The notes under the pieces: generated by a model
The model's input: the letters and a program-made list of their open reading frames with translations, nothing else
Told to the model about the DNA's origin: nothing
Database searches by the model: none
Shown: piece after piece, positions 1-10,927 of the stretch
How positions within the stretch are numbered: position 1 is the first letter of the stretch
Layout: each line of letters begins with the position of its first letter
Position numbers and translations under genes: made by a program
Source of the DNA: Jeotgalibacillus sp. R-1-5s-1
GTDB taxonomy: Bacteria > Bacillota > Bacilli > Bacillales > Jeotgalibacillaceae
Direction of reading: 5' to 3'
Length of the DNA: 64,000 bases
Assembly (NCBI RefSeq): GCF_004405105.1
Contig: NZ_SORW01000007.1
Location: 18,811-82,810, forward strand

Positions 1-945
1 CGTGAACTGAAGGAAAAGGGACTGCGCTCTTTCGATTCACTCATGATGACGACCGACGGCTCAACACCTTCTTTTTATGCAGATGGCGTGATGGACAGGC
101 TGGTTCACATCGCTATTGAAGAAGGAATAGATCCAATCGAAGCGTATCACATGGCCTCCTATTCGATTGCAAAATATTATCGTCTTGAATATATGCAGGG
201 GATGATTGCAACGGGACGCCTTGCCACGCTGAATATATTGTCAGATCCGAGTGAGCCCAATCCGGAATCCGTACTGTCAAAAGGAAAGTGGATCAAGCGT
301 GATGGTGTAAAGGTTGAGCAGTCGTTTACACCGGACTGGTCGGAAATCGCAGCACTGGAGCTGGACTGGACGTTAAGCGAGGATGATCTTCAGTTCTCCA
401 TGCCATGCGGAATTGATATGGTCAATAACGTGATTACAAAACCGTATTCCATCACCATGGATGCGAGCGGTGAAGAGCTGCCGAGATCAAAGGATGAGTC
501 CTTTCTAATGCTGGTAGACCGTGATGGTAAATGGAAAATCTGTACTTTGATTAAAGGATTTGCGAAAAATCTTGGCGGACTGGCATCATCATTTTCAAGC
601 TCAGGAGACATCCTGCTGATTGGTAAAAGTAAAAAAGATATGCTGCAAGCATTTGAAAGAATGAAGGCGTTAAAAGGCGGAATCGTTATCACAAACGGCG
701 GGGAAGTACAGCTTGAAATCCCGTTGTCCTTAGGTGGAGTCATGTCTGAAAAGCCGATGGACGAATTGATTCCTGAGGAAAGAAAATTAAGGGAAGTGCT
801 AAGGGACGCCGGATACCAATTCGATGATCCGGTTTATACGCTGCTATTCCTATGCTCGACCCATTTACCGTATTTAAGGATTACCCAGCGCGGGATCTAT
901 GATGTGAAAAAGAAAACGGTACTCTTTCCAACGATAATGCGTTAA
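1..945 (+). CDS. yerA: adenine deaminase-like amidohydrolase, C-terminal part (5' end outside window)
   Basis: The reading frame is open from the first base of the window, so only the last 314 residues are present. Adenine deaminases hydrolyse adenine to hypoxanthine plus ammonia in purine salvage, using a metal-dependent amidohydrolase barrel. The visible part starts just before a conserved MMTTDGSTP stretch, where these enzymes carry an active-site Asp, and continues into the beta-rich C-terminal domain typical of the family (about residue 130 onward). The next gene is a yerC homologue, as next to yerA in B. subtilis, which supports orthology. The B. subtilis protein is only inferred to be a deaminase, so the exact substrate is less certain than the family. 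Confidence 0.85.
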   Translation, partial: RELKEKGLRSFDSLMMTTDGSTPSFYADGVMDRLVHIAIEEGIDPIEAYHMASYSIAKYYRLEYMQGMIATGRLATLNILSDPSEPNPESVLSKGKWIKRDGVKVEQSFTPDWSEIAALELDWTLSEDDLQFSMPCGIDMVNNVITKPYSITMDASGEELPRSKDESFLMLVDRDGKWKICTLIKGFAKNLGGLASSFSSSGDILLIGKSKKDMLQAFERMKALKGGIVITNGGEVQLEIPLSLGGVMSEKPMDELIPEERKLREVLRDAGYQFDDPVYTLLFLCSTHLPYLRITQRGIYDVKKKTVLFPTIMR

Positions 946-1007
946 AATGTAAAAGAGATCATGATATTTTGATTCTGCAATCTATAAAAAGGAGCTGTAT
1001 CTGCCAG

Positions 1008-1316
1008 ATGCAAATCGATAAATTAAGAGGAAAAGAACTGGATCAGCTTTGTGAAGCCGTTCTTTCACTAAAAGATATAGATGAAGCCTACCGTTTCTTT
1101 GATGACCTATGTACAATAAATGAAATTCAGTCATTGGCCCAGCGCCTCGAGGTAGCCCGTATGCTGCGCGAAGGCAATACGTATCATAAAATTGAAACAC
1201 AGACAGGCGCAAGTACCGCAACCATCTCCCGCGTGAAACGCTGTCTTAATTATGGAAATGACACGTATGCTATGGTGCTTGAGCGTGTGCACAGCGATAA
1301 AAAAGAAGAAGAGTAA
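1008..1316 (+). CDS. yerC: TrpR/YerC/YecD-family DNA-binding regulator
   Basis: This 102-residue protein is all helical and matches the TrpR-like YerC family. Residues 40-90 (INEIQSLAQRLEVARML... TGASTATISRVKRCL) form the helix-turn-helix, with ASTATISRVKR as recognition helix. The ATG at 1008 is chosen because family members begin MQIDKLRGKELDQL; an in-frame TTG at 969 would add 13 unconserved residues. A Shine-Dalgarno (AAAAAGGAGC, 987-995) sits rather far upstream, about 13 bases. A hairpin terminator follows directly. The family resembles the Trp repressor, but its ligand and targets in Bacillales are not known to me. Confidence 0.9.
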   Translation: MQIDKLRGKELDQLCEAVLSLKDIDEAYRFFDDLCTINEIQSLAQRLEVARMLREGNTYHKIETQTGASTATISRVKRCLNYGNDTYAMVLERVHSDKKEEE

Positions 1317-1322
1317 GACATG

Positions 1323-1350
1323 AGACCGGCTTAGAGCCGGTCTATTTTTA
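1323..1350 (+). terminator. intrinsic terminator after yerC
   Basis: GACCGGC (1324-1330) pairs with GCCGGTC (1336-1342) across a 5-base loop, followed by a short T-rich run. Confidence 0.8.
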
Positions 1351-1372
1351 TGGAGTTTTGGGGATTGGGGTA

Positions 1373-1625
1373 AACTAATTTTCCGACTCCGTTCCGGGCT
1401 AGGTCGAATGATATTGAACTTTCAAATTCTCCACGGACCTGACGAATTGTTGCCGGTAGCTGACGAACTCGTGCCATAACCTCACGAACTCTCCCCAGCT
1501 AATTTAACGTTCCACACATCATTCCGAAGTAGTTCAAATGACACAAACCTCACAAACTTTCCGCGGACCTCACGAATTGTTGTGGGCACCTGACGAACTC
1601 GTGTCATAACCTCACGAACTCTACG
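1373..1625. repeat. diverged tandem duplication, offset 130 bp
   Basis: The block around 1373-1495 is repeated at about 1503-1625. Matching landmarks include GGACCT(G/C)ACGAATTGTTG at 1435 and 1565 and CATAACCTCACGAACTCT at 1474 and 1604, both displaced by 130 bases. The duplicated block contains the 21-base-periodic array described separately, so the array appears to have grown partly by segmental duplication. Confidence 0.75.
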
Positions 1626-1672
1626 GCTAACCTCACAAACTCCGCCCGCAACCTCACGAACTCTCCTCCCCA
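1419..1672 (+). repeat. 21-base-periodic array A (core CTSACRAAYTC)
   Basis: Cores start at 1439, 1460 and 1481, then 1549, 1569, 1590, 1611, 1632 and 1653; a degenerate one lies at 1419. Steps are 21, 21, (68), 20, 21, 21, 21, 21. The unit is roughly ACCTCACGAACTC plus 8 variable bases. It occupies most of the 453-base gap between yerC and pcrB and begins about 70 bases beyond the yerC terminator. No start codon with a ribosome binding site opens a frame through it. Confidence 0.85.
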
Positions 1673-1704
1673 CATCTCTATCCCAACCACATTCCTTCCC
1701 GCAC

Positions 1705-1733
1705 TTTAAGACATCCACATTCGGTGCTATAAT
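1705..1733 (+). promoter_or_regulatory. probable sigma-A promoter of pcrB-pcrA-ligA-camS
   Basis: A perfect TATAAT lies at 1728-1733, about 25 bases before the pcrB ribosome binding site. The -35 at 17 bases (TTTAAG, 1705-1710) is poor, so the assignment rests on the -10 and its position. Confidence 0.5.
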
Positions 1734-1769
1734 AGTACGGATAATGAAGGCTCGAATGGAGGATTTGGC

Positions 1770-2447
1770 ATGTACGATGTCCGGGAGTGGAAGCATGTAT
1801 TCAAACTGGACCCTAATAAAGAAATATCAGATGAGGCATTGGAAGCGATTTGTGAATCCGGAACGGACGCTGTGATGGTGGGCGGTTCTGATGGTATCAC
1901 ACTCGACAATGTGCTAGATCTGATGGCAAGAGTTCGCAGATATACGGTTCCTTGTGTGCTGGAGGTTTCGACGCTTGAATCGATTACACCGGGATATGAT
2001 TTATATTTTATTCCGACCGTCCTGAACACGCAGGATCCGAAGTGGATCACAGGGCTGCATCATGAGGCGATTAAGGAGCATGGTGACCTGATGAACTGGG
2101 AAGAACTTTTAGCTGAAGGATATGTGATTTTGAACCCGGATTGCAAAGCGGCAAGCCTGACAAATGCAGAGGTACCGAAATGTGACGAAGATGTCATTGC
2201 CTATGCACGTATGGCCGAGCGCTTGTTTTCGCTTCCGGTTTTTTATATGGAATACAGCGGGATGTACGGTGACCCGAAGCTTGTTGAAAAGGTCAGCCGT
2301 GAGCTTGAATCTGCAGTGTTATTTTACGGCGGGGGAATCCGTTCTGTAAAAGAGGCAAAGGAAATGGCTGAACATGCTGATGTCATTGTCGTCGGAAACA
2401 TTATTTATGAGAATCTAAATGAGGCGTTAAAAACAGTTTTAAAATAA
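1770..2447 (+). CDS. pcrB: heptaprenylglyceryl phosphate synthase PcrB
   Basis: PcrB is a TIM-barrel prenyltransferase that joins heptaprenyl diphosphate to sn-glycerol-1-phosphate, an archaeal-type ether lipid reaction retained in Bacillales. The 225-residue length is normal. Visible family hallmarks are [12 protein letters not shown] near residue 34, the YFIPTVLNT stretch near 83, [10 protein letters not shown] near 160 with the conserved Glu, and the phosphate-binding FYGGGIRS and VVGNIIYE loops near 186 and 210. The ATG has a GGAGGA ribosome binding site at 1757-1762. pcrA follows after 58 bases in the same orientation, as in B. subtilis. Confidence 0.95.
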   Translation: MYDVREWKHVFKLDPNKEISDEALEAICESGTDAVMVGGSDGITLDNVLDLMARVRRYTVPCVLEVSTLESITPGYDLYFIPTVLNTQDPKWITGLHHEAIKEHGDLMNWEELLAEGYVILNPDCKAASLTNAEVPKCDEDVIAYARMAERLFSLPVFYMEYSGMYGDPKLVEKVSRELESAVLFYGGGIRSVKEAKEMAEHADVIVVGNIIYENLNEALKTVLK

Positions 2448-2505
2448 ATGCCGCAAACAGACAAGTTACGATATAATAAGAACAAATGTTCGAGGTGGTG
2501 CGATT

Positions 2506-4734
2506 ATGCAATTTTTAACTGACCGGCTTTTAAATGGAATGAACCCTGAGCAGGCGAGAGCAATTAAAGCAACGGAAGGCCCGCTTTTAATTATGGCAGG
2601 TGCCGGATCCGGGAAGACTAGAGTACTGACACACAGGATTGCGTATTTGATGATAGAAAAAGGGGTTGCTCCTTACAATATTCTGGCGATCACTTTTACC
2701 AACAAAGCCGCCCGTGAAATGAAAAACCGTGTCGGCAGCATCCTCGGAGGTGCTTCTGAGGATGTCTGGATTTCCACTTTTCACTCCATGTGTGTGAGGA
2801 TTTTACGAAGAGACATTGACCGTATTGGCTATAACCGTAATTTTACGATTCTCGATTCTACGGATCAGCAGTCTGTTATTAAAGCGATTCTGAAAGATAA
2901 AAACCTGGATCCGAAAAAATTTGATCCAAGAGGTATTCTGGCAGCGATCAGTTCGGCAAAAAATGAACTGACGACGCCTGAGCAGTTTGCCAAAGATGCA
3001 GGAAGCTATTACGACCAGACAATCAGCGAGGTATTCACTGAATACCAGCGCCGTTTGAGAAAGAATTCTGCGCTTGATTTTGATGACCTGATTATGCAGA
3101 CGATTCATTTATTTGAGCGTGTCCCTGAAGTGCTTGAGAATTATCAGCGAAAATTCCAGTATATTCACGTGGACGAGTATCAGGATACGAACCGCGCGCA
3201 GTATTTACTTGTAAAGTTGTTGGCGTCACGCTTTAAAAATCTATGTGTTGTAGGGGATTCTGACCAGTCGATTTATCGCTGGCGCGGGGCTGATATTACG
3301 AATATCCTGTCATTTGAAAAGGATTATCCGAACGCAACGGTTATCCTTCTGGAACAGAATTACCGCTCTACAGAAAACATTCTGGATGCTGCGAATGCTG
3401 TTATCAAAAACAATCCGAACCGGAAACCGAAAAACCTGTGGACGGATAAAAAGGGCGGTCAGAAAATCACCTATTACCGTGCCGACAGCGAGCAGGGAGA
3501 AGGTCAGTTTGTAGCGGGGAAAATCAATGAACTTGTGCGATCCGGAGCCCGCAAACCGTCTGATTTTGCGATTCTTTACCGTACAAACGCCCAGTCCCGT
3601 GTGATGGAGGAAGTACTCATGAAATCAAACATTGAGTACACGATCGTCGGCGGCACGAAGTTCTATGACAGAAAAGAAATCAAGGATTTGCTTGCCTACC
3701 TTCGCTTAATCGCGAATCCTGACGACGATATCAGTCTGACCCGTGTGATTAACGTACCGAAAAGAGGGGTAGGCTCAACGTCTGTCGATAAAATAGCGAA
3801 TTATGCGCGTGATAACGATATGTCTATGTTTGAGGCGATTGGTCTGGCTGATTTCGTTGGTCTGAGCGGAAAAGCAGCAAAGGCGGTGCTTGAATTCAGG
3901 GAACTGATTCAGAATATGACGCAAATGCAGGAGTATTTGTCCGTCACTGAGCTGGTTGAGGATATTTTAGAGAAGTCAGGTTACCGCGAAGCGCTGCAGG
4001 CTGAAAAAACAATTGAAGCACAGAGCCGTCTCGAAAACATTGATGAATTTCTATCTGTTACAAAAGCGTTTGAGCAAGCCAATGATGACAAGAGTCTGAT
4101 TGCTTTTCTGACGGATCTCGCGCTTGTGGCGGATATTGATCAGCTTGACAAAGATGATGCACCACTCGATGCTGTCACGCTTATGACGCTTCACTCAGCC
4201 AAGGGACTTGAGTTCCCTGTTGTCTTTTTAATGGGACTTGAGGAAGGGGTTTTCCCTCACAGCCGTTCTCTGATGGAGGAAGTGGAGATGGAAGAGGAGC
4301 GCCGCCTTGCCTATGTTGGGATTACGCGTGCTGAAGAGGAACTGTTTATTACGAATGCCCAGATGAGAACGCTGTTTGGACGCACGAATATGAACCCTGT
4401 TTCAAGGTTTATTGCTGAGATCCCATCTGAACTTCTTGAGGAACCGATGAAAAAGGAAGCCAACCCGTTTGGTCTTGGTGGATCACCGCGACCATCTGCA
4501 CAACCGCGTAAAGCACCAGTGCGCCGTCCGGTTCAGCGGACAACAGGCGGCAGTGATATCGGCTGGAGCGTCGGAGATAAAGCGCAGCACGGTAAATGGG
4601 GAACAGGCACCGTAGTCAGTGTCAAAGGTGAAGGCGACTCCATGGAGCTTGATATCGCATTTCCAAGCCCGACCGGCATTAAACGTCTGCTTGCCAAGTT
4701 TGCACCGGTTACGAAGGTAAGCGGCTTTCAATAA
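2506..4734 (+). CDS. pcrA: ATP-dependent DNA helicase PcrA (UvrD/Rep family)
   Basis: PcrA is the essential superfamily 1A 3'-5' helicase of Gram-positive bacteria, acting in nucleotide excision repair, rolling-circle replication and removal of RecA from DNA. The 742-residue protein has Walker A AGAGSGKT (31-38), motif Ia ([11 protein letters not shown]), Walker B DEYQDTN (223-229), motif III ([16 protein letters not shown]), motif IV (EQNYRS), motif V ([24 protein letters not shown]) and motif VI ([15 protein letters not shown]). A flexible linker leads to a C-terminal Tudor-like domain ([15 protein letters not shown]...), the RNA-polymerase-binding module. Lies between pcrB and ligA, with a terminator at its stop. 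Confidence 0.98.
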   Translation: MQFLTDRLLNGMNPEQARAIKATEGPLLIMAGAGSGKTRVLTHRIAYLMIEKGVAPYNILAITFTNKAAREMKNRVGSILGGASEDVWISTFHSMCVRILRRDIDRIGYNRNFTILDSTDQQSVIKAILKDKNLDPKKFDPRGILAAISSAKNELTTPEQFAKDAGSYYDQTISEVFTEYQRRLRKNSALDFDDLIMQTIHLFERVPEVLENYQRKFQYIHVDEYQDTNRAQYLLVKLLASRFKNLCVVGDSDQSIYRWRGADITNILSFEKDYPNATVILLEQNYRSTENILDAANAVIKNNPNRKPKNLWTDKKGGQKITYYRADSEQGEGQFVAGKINELVRSGARKPSDFAILYRTNAQSRVMEEVLMKSNIEYTIVGGTKFYDRKEIKDLLAYLRLIANPDDDISLTRVINVPKRGVGSTSVDKIANYARDNDMSMFEAIGLADFVGLSGKAAKAVLEFRELIQNMTQMQEYLSVTELVEDILEKSGYREALQAEKTIEAQSRLENIDEFLSVTKAFEQANDDKSLIAFLTDLALVADIDQLDKDDAPLDAVTLMTLHSAKGLEFPVVFLMGLEEGVFPHSRSLMEEVEMEEERRLAYVGITRAEEELFITNAQMRTLFGRTNMNPVSRFIAEIPSELLEEPMKKEANPFGLGGSPRPSAQPRKAPVRRPVQRTTGGSDIGWSVGDKAQHGKWGTGTVVSVKGEGDSMELDIAFPSPTGIKRLLAKFAPVTKVSGFQ

Positions 4735-4763
4735 AAACGCCCGTTTATAACGGGTGTTTTTAT
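4734..4763 (+). terminator. intrinsic terminator after pcrA
   Basis: AAAAACGCCCG pairs with CGGGTGTTTTT around TTTATAA, beginning at the pcrA stop codon. ligA starts 64 bases further on, so this may attenuate rather than fully separate the two genes. Confidence 0.7.
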
Positions 4764-4808
4764 TGAAAGCCGGATCATCTTGTTAATACAATGTAAACCA
4801 TCCAATGA

Positions 4809-6839
<2,031 letters not shown>

Positions 6840-6845
6840 CATTTC

Positions 6846-8060
6846 ATGAAAAAGTGGATAGCCGCAGTAACGGGTGCTTCCTTGCTGCTGGGAGGGTGTA
6901 TGCCATCTTTTCAGCAGGAAGATGAGGTTATCCAGGAGAACGCGCCGGAGGAATCGGAAGAACAGACTGTCATCATTCCAAACTTCCAGATATCTGACGA
7001 ATATTACCGGACCTTATTACCATACGAACCATCCCCTTCACGCGGAATGGTCGTGAATAATCTGCAGACGAATTACGATATTGCAGAATTTGAAAGTGGA
7101 CTGATGCGTGTTGCGCAGCAGAACTTTGATCCTGAAACGCACTTCTTTCAGGCGGGACAGTTTCTAGACAGTGATACGATTACAAGCTGGTTAAACCGTG
7201 AGTTTACCGATGCTCAGCTTCAGGAGTACGAGATGGAGCCTGAAGAAAATGTCGGGTTGAACCCGGTTGATGCCGGTGGAGAAAATCGAGAGCAGCGGGC
7301 GAAGGAAAGTCCGATCTATTTAGCGCACATTCTTGAGCATAACTACTTTGTGAAATCTGAAGAAGATGAGTCAAAGGTAAGGCTCGGTGGTGTTGTGCTT
7401 GGGCTTGCGATGAATTCTGTTTACTACTATCAGAACGATAATGATCCATTCGGTCCAACATTTGAGGAGCCGATTCCTGATGCTGAGATTGAAGAGCAGG
7501 GAAGACAAATGGCGCAGGAAGTACTTCAGCGCATCCGTCAAATGGCTGCAGATGATCCGGAAAAAGCAGCGCTGGCTGATGTACCGGTCACGATTGCATT
7601 ATTTAAGCAGGAGCCGAGAACGACTGTGATTCCTGGTAACTTCATTGGTTACGCGTCAGCAGACGGTGGCAGCAATGAGCTTGGCAGCTGGAATGAAATG
7701 AATGAAAACTATGTGTTATTCCCTTCATCAGAAGCGCAGGAAAACTACCGGGATGACGAAACAGCATTCCTGAATTTCAAGCAGGATGTGGAAACGTATT
7801 TCCCTAATTTCAATAGTGTTATTGGAACAGGATTATACCGGGGAGATCAGCTGGAGAATCTGAAAATTGACATTCCAATTCAATTTTACGGAAAATCAGA
7901 GATTATCGGATTTACACAGTATGTAGCCGGACGTCTTGTTGATTTGTTCCCTGAGTATTTTGATATTGAGGTGAGCATTACGTCAATTAATGGTCCTGAG
8001 GCACTGATTATTAAGGAACCGAATGAGACAGAGCCGTTTGTTCATATTTATGAGCAGTGA
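6846..8060 (+). CDS. camS: CamS-family sex pheromone lipoprotein
   Basis: Homologue of B. subtilis YerH and the staphylococcal CamS lipoprotein, whose cleaved signal peptide acts as a peptide pheromone in some cocci. Residues 1-19 form a lipoprotein signal peptide with lipobox LLGGC; Cys18 would be lipidated. An acidic spacer (EDEVIQENAPEESEEQ) precedes the folded part (about 45-404), which is exposed on the outer face of the membrane. The gene follows ligA within 6 bases, an arrangement conserved across Bacillales. The molecular function of the mature protein is unknown, and a pheromone role here would be inference. Confidence 0.92.
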   Translation: MKKWIAAVTGASLLLGGCMPSFQQEDEVIQENAPEESEEQTVIIPNFQISDEYYRTLLPYEPSPSRGMVVNNLQTNYDIAEFESGLMRVAQQNFDPETHFFQAGQFLDSDTITSWLNREFTDAQLQEYEMEPEENVGLNPVDAGGENREQRAKESPIYLAHILEHNYFVKSEEDESKVRLGGVVLGLAMNSVYYYQNDNDPFGPTFEEPIPDAEIEEQGRQMAQEVLQRIRQMAADDPEKAALADVPVTIALFKQEPRTTVIPGNFIGYASADGGSNELGSWNEMNENYVLFPSSEAQENYRDDETAFLNFKQDVETYFPNFNSVIGTGLYRGDQLENLKIDIPIQFYGKSEIIGFTQYVAGRLVDLFPEYFDIEVSITSINGPEALIIKEPNETEPFVHIYEQ

Positions 8061-8084
8061 TGGTTAGTTGGTTTTTGCAAAACC

Positions 8085-8197
8085 GGGCCGGTGGACATCC
8101 TCCGCTTTCCGTGGCCGGGCGGTGAACCCCTTGTGCTTCGCACAATGGTTTCACCTGACCCTTTCCGCCACAGGAGTCTGCGGATGTCCCCCGGCCC
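8085..8197. repeat. structured dispersed element R1, copy a (~113 bp)
   Basis: Ends GGGCCGGTGGACATCC and GGATGTCCCCCGGCCC form a terminal stem with one mismatch. Inside is a hairpin with CTTGTG/GCACAA arms, flanked by GGTGAA...TTTCACC. It aligns along its length with the copy at 16639-16753, including CGCTTTCCG and CAGGAGTCT. Lies in the camS/glgP convergent gap. Confidence 0.8.
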
Positions 8198-8237
8198 TTT
8201 TAGTTGTTTTGAAATAAGTCAGTGTGTGAAAATGATT

Positions 8238-8424
8238 CTGTTGTTTGCCTTGAATTTTCTGTTGTTAGCTTAGTCACTTCTGTTGCTAGGAAGTCACATT
8301 TTGTCGCTAGGCTGTTGAAGATGACATGATATGTTGATAGCAGGGGAATTTCTGTTGAAAGGCACTTGATATTTGTCGATAGAACGATTTGTTTTGTTAA
8401 TAGGGGAACAACTTCTGTTGATAG
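8238..8424 (-). repeat. 21-base-periodic array B (core CTGTTGATAG on +)
   Basis: Cores start at 8238, 8259, 8280, 8301, then 8331, 8352, 8373, 8394 and 8415. All steps are exactly 21 except one of 30. Variants include CTGTTGCTAG, TTGTCGATAG and TTGTTAATAG; intervening bases are not conserved. On the minus strand, i.e. reading away from glgP, the core is CTATCAACAG and the array lies about 70 bases past the glgP terminator. Confidence 0.88.
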
Positions 8425-8494
8425 CTTTCATAAAAGAATCTCCAGGATTCCGAAAGTATGCTCCTCCAAAACTAATATTGTTCCGGTTCAATAT

Positions 8495-8530
8495 AAAAGG
8501 CTGAGACAGCAACGCTGTCTCAGCCTTTTT
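8495..8530. terminator. bidirectional terminator between camS and glgP
   Basis: A perfect 15-bp stem (AAAAGGCTGAGACAG / CTGTCTCAGCCTTTT) with a 5-base loop and T runs on both strands. It ends 5 bases from the glgP stop codon. Confidence 0.92.
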
Positions 8531-8534
8531 CCAT

Positions 8535-10922
8535 TTACAGCTTCCAAATATCCTCTGCATACTGCTTAATCGTCCGGTCGCTTGAGAAGAAGCCGGAGCG
8601 GGCGATGTTGTGAATGCTTGAGGTTAGCCATTCTTTTCGCTTTTGATAGGCAGCGGTGATATCCTGCTGAGCGGTGACGTACGCATCAAAATCCTTTAAG
8701 AGGAAATATTGATCGTTTTCCATCAACAGTGAGTCTGAGATCATATCAAAGTCATAGTAGGAATCAGGGAAGAATCCTGATGTCAGCTGGTCAATGACTT
8801 TTTTGATGCGCGGATCCCCGTGATAATAGTCATAGGAGTGATAACCGCCGTGCTTTTCGTAGCGCATGACTTCCTGAGCAGTCAGTCCGAAGATAAAGAT
8901 ATGTTCAGGACCTGTCAGTTCGCCAATTTCGACGTTGGCACCATCAAGCGTACCGAGTGTGAGGGCACCATTCATCATGAATTTCATGTTACCTGTTCCG
9001 GAAGCCTCTTTACTAGCTGTTGAAATCTGTTCGCTGATATTCGTTGCAGGAATGATTTTTTCAGCAAGTGATACACGGTAGTTTTCAAGGAAGACGACAG
9101 TCAGGTAATCCTTTGAAAGCGGATCGTTGTTCACCAGGTTTGCAACGGAATGAATCAGCTTGATGACCTTCTTGGCATATTCGTATCCCGGTGCTGCCTT
9201 TGCTCCGAAAATAAACGTTTGCGGATAAGGCTTGAAGGAGGAATCCTCTTTCATCCGGTTATACAGGTGCATCACATGCAGAATGTTTAAAAGCTGGCGT
9301 TTGTATGCATGCAGTCGTTTAATCTGAACATCAAAGATTGAATCAGGATTAACTGAAATGCCATTCCGATCCTTAATAATGTCAGCGAGTGCCACTTTTT
9401 TATCATATTTTATTTGCTCGACTTTCTCCTGAAAAGAAGCATCCTCGGCAAACGGAAGAAGGGCATCAAGTTTTTGAGTATCCTTGATCCAATCCGTGCC
9501 GATCGCTTCATTAATCGCGGAAGTCAGCTCAGGGTTTGCCTGAAGCAGCCATCTGCGGTGTGTAATGCCATTTGTTTTGTTATTAAAACGGTGAGGATAA
9601 AACTCATGAAAGTTTTTCATCTCACGCATTTTAAGAATTTCTGTGTGCAGTCTTGCTACTCCGTTGACACTGTGACTTCCTACAATCGACAGATGTGCCA
9701 TTTTGACGAAGCCGTGTGCAATGACAGCCATTGACTCGATGCGGTCCCAGTCACCCGGATAGGCTTCCCACAGCTCTTCACAAAAGCGGCGGTTGATTTC
9801 CTCGATAATCTGAAATATTCTAGGGAATAGTGGACGGAAAAGGTCAACAGACCATTTCTCGAGTGCTTCTGACAGAATCGTATGGTTGGTGTACGAAATG
9901 GTTTCCGTAACAATGCTCCATGCTTCTTCCCAGCGCATCCCTTCATCATCCATCAGAATCCTCATCAGCTCAGGAATAGCAAGAGCAGGATGGGTATCGT
10001 TAATATGAATCGCAATGTGTTCATGCAGTTCATACAGGTCGCAATGATTTTCCTTGTAATCACGCAGGATACTCGCAAGGCTTGCCCGGACAAGAAAATA
10101 CTGCTGTTTCAGTCGGAGAATCTTCCCTTCATCTGACATGTCATTTGGATAAAGGAATTCAGAAACCTGCTCCGTATCCCGTTTGTATTGCATAAAATCC
10201 TTATGAGGCGGGAAGTTTTTTGCAGGTTCTGCTCCCCAAAGACGCAGTGTGTTAACCCGGTCAGTATCATAACCGATAACTGGCATATCGAACGGAACAG
10301 CCAGAATGGTCTCGGCATTTTCGTGCTTAAAGATCATACGGCCTTTTTCCTCTGTCCATGAAACGTTGCCCCAATAAGGAACTTCTACTGCAAGGTCAGG
10401 CTTTCGGACTTCCCAGACGTTACCGTTACGTAACCATTGTTCAGGAAGCTCGACCTGATATCCGTCAATAATTTTTTGTTCAAACAGACCGTGCTTATAC
10501 CGGATCCCGTGACCGTGTCCAGCCATGGAAAGAGAAGCCATTGAATCTAAAAAGCAGGCGGCGAGACGGCCAAGGCCACCGTTTCCCAGTCCTGCATCTG
10601 CCTCTGCTTCCTCAAGGTCACTCAGGTTGATATCAAGGTCTGCGAGGCCTTCTTCCACAATTTCTTTTACACCCAGGTTAACGAGTGAGCTCACCAGCAG
10701 TCTGCCAAGAAGAAACTCAATGGATAAATAATACACCTCTTTATGGTCCCCTTTGCGGGTATGTTCATTAGAGGCGATCCAGTTGGTACTGACGTATTCA
10801 CGTACCATCATACCAAGCGCCTGGTATTGGTGCTGCTTGGTTGATTGTTCAAATGACAGGCCGGATGATTGCTCCAGCCGCTGCAAGAAGGCGGTTTTGA
10901 ACGCATTTTTATCACGGAACAT
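8535..10922 (-). CDS. glgP: glycogen phosphorylase GlgP
   Basis: GlgP releases glucose-1-phosphate from glycogen ends using inorganic phosphate and pyridoxal phosphate. The 795-residue length is normal for bacterial enzymes. The cofactor site EASGTGNMKFMMNGALT is present, with Schiff-base Lys647. Other conserved stretches are YYLSIEFLLGR near residue 65, GLGNGGLGRLAACF near 111, and AYKRQLLNILHV near 520. The last gene of the glg operon: its start lies 5 bases after the glgA stop, with its ribosome binding site (GGGAGGAAC) in the end of glgA. A strong terminator follows. Confidence 0.97.
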   Translation of the reverse strand: MFRDKNAFKTAFLQRLEQSSGLSFEQSTKQHQYQALGMMVREYVSTNWIASNEHTRKGDHKEVYYLSIEFLLGRLLVSSLVNLGVKEIVEEGLADLDINLSDLEEAEADAGLGNGGLGRLAACFLDSMASLSMAGHGHGIRYKHGLFEQKIIDGYQVELPEQWLRNGNVWEVRKPDLAVEVPYWGNVSWTEEKGRMIFKHENAETILAVPFDMPVIGYDTDRVNTLRLWGAEPAKNFPPHKDFMQYKRDTEQVSEFLYPNDMSDEGKILRLKQQYFLVRASLASILRDYKENHCDLYELHEHIAIHINDTHPALAIPELMRILMDDEGMRWEEAWSIVTETISYTNHTILSEALEKWSVDLFRPLFPRIFQIIEEINRRFCEELWEAYPGDWDRIESMAVIAHGFVKMAHLSIVGSHSVNGVARLHTEILKMREMKNFHEFYPHRFNNKTNGITHRRWLLQANPELTSAINEAIGTDWIKDTQKLDALLPFAEDASFQEKVEQIKYDKKVALADIIKDRNGISVNPDSIFDVQIKRLHAYKRQLLNILHVMHLYNRMKEDSSFKPYPQTFIFGAKAAPGYEYAKKVIKLIHSVANLVNNDPLSKDYLTVVFLENYRVSLAEKIIPATNISEQISTASKEASGTGNMKFMMNGALTLGTLDGANVEIGELTGPEHIFIFGLTAQEVMRYEKHGGYHSYDYYHGDPRIKKVIDQLTSGFFPDSYYDFDMISDSLLMENDQYFLLKDFDAYVTAQQDITAAYQKRKEWLTSSIHNIARSGFFSSDRTIKQYAEDIWKL

Positions 10923-10927
10923 TCGTG

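Noticed and set aside
1482..1796. Minus-strand frame coding VREV-like seven-residue repeats
   Set aside because: It only reflects the 21-base (7-codon) period of array A; no ribosome binding site, and the frame runs into the pcrB coding region.
8061..8534. Several plus-strand frames between camS and glgP
   Set aside because: They are created by the R1 element and array B and have no ribosome binding sites.
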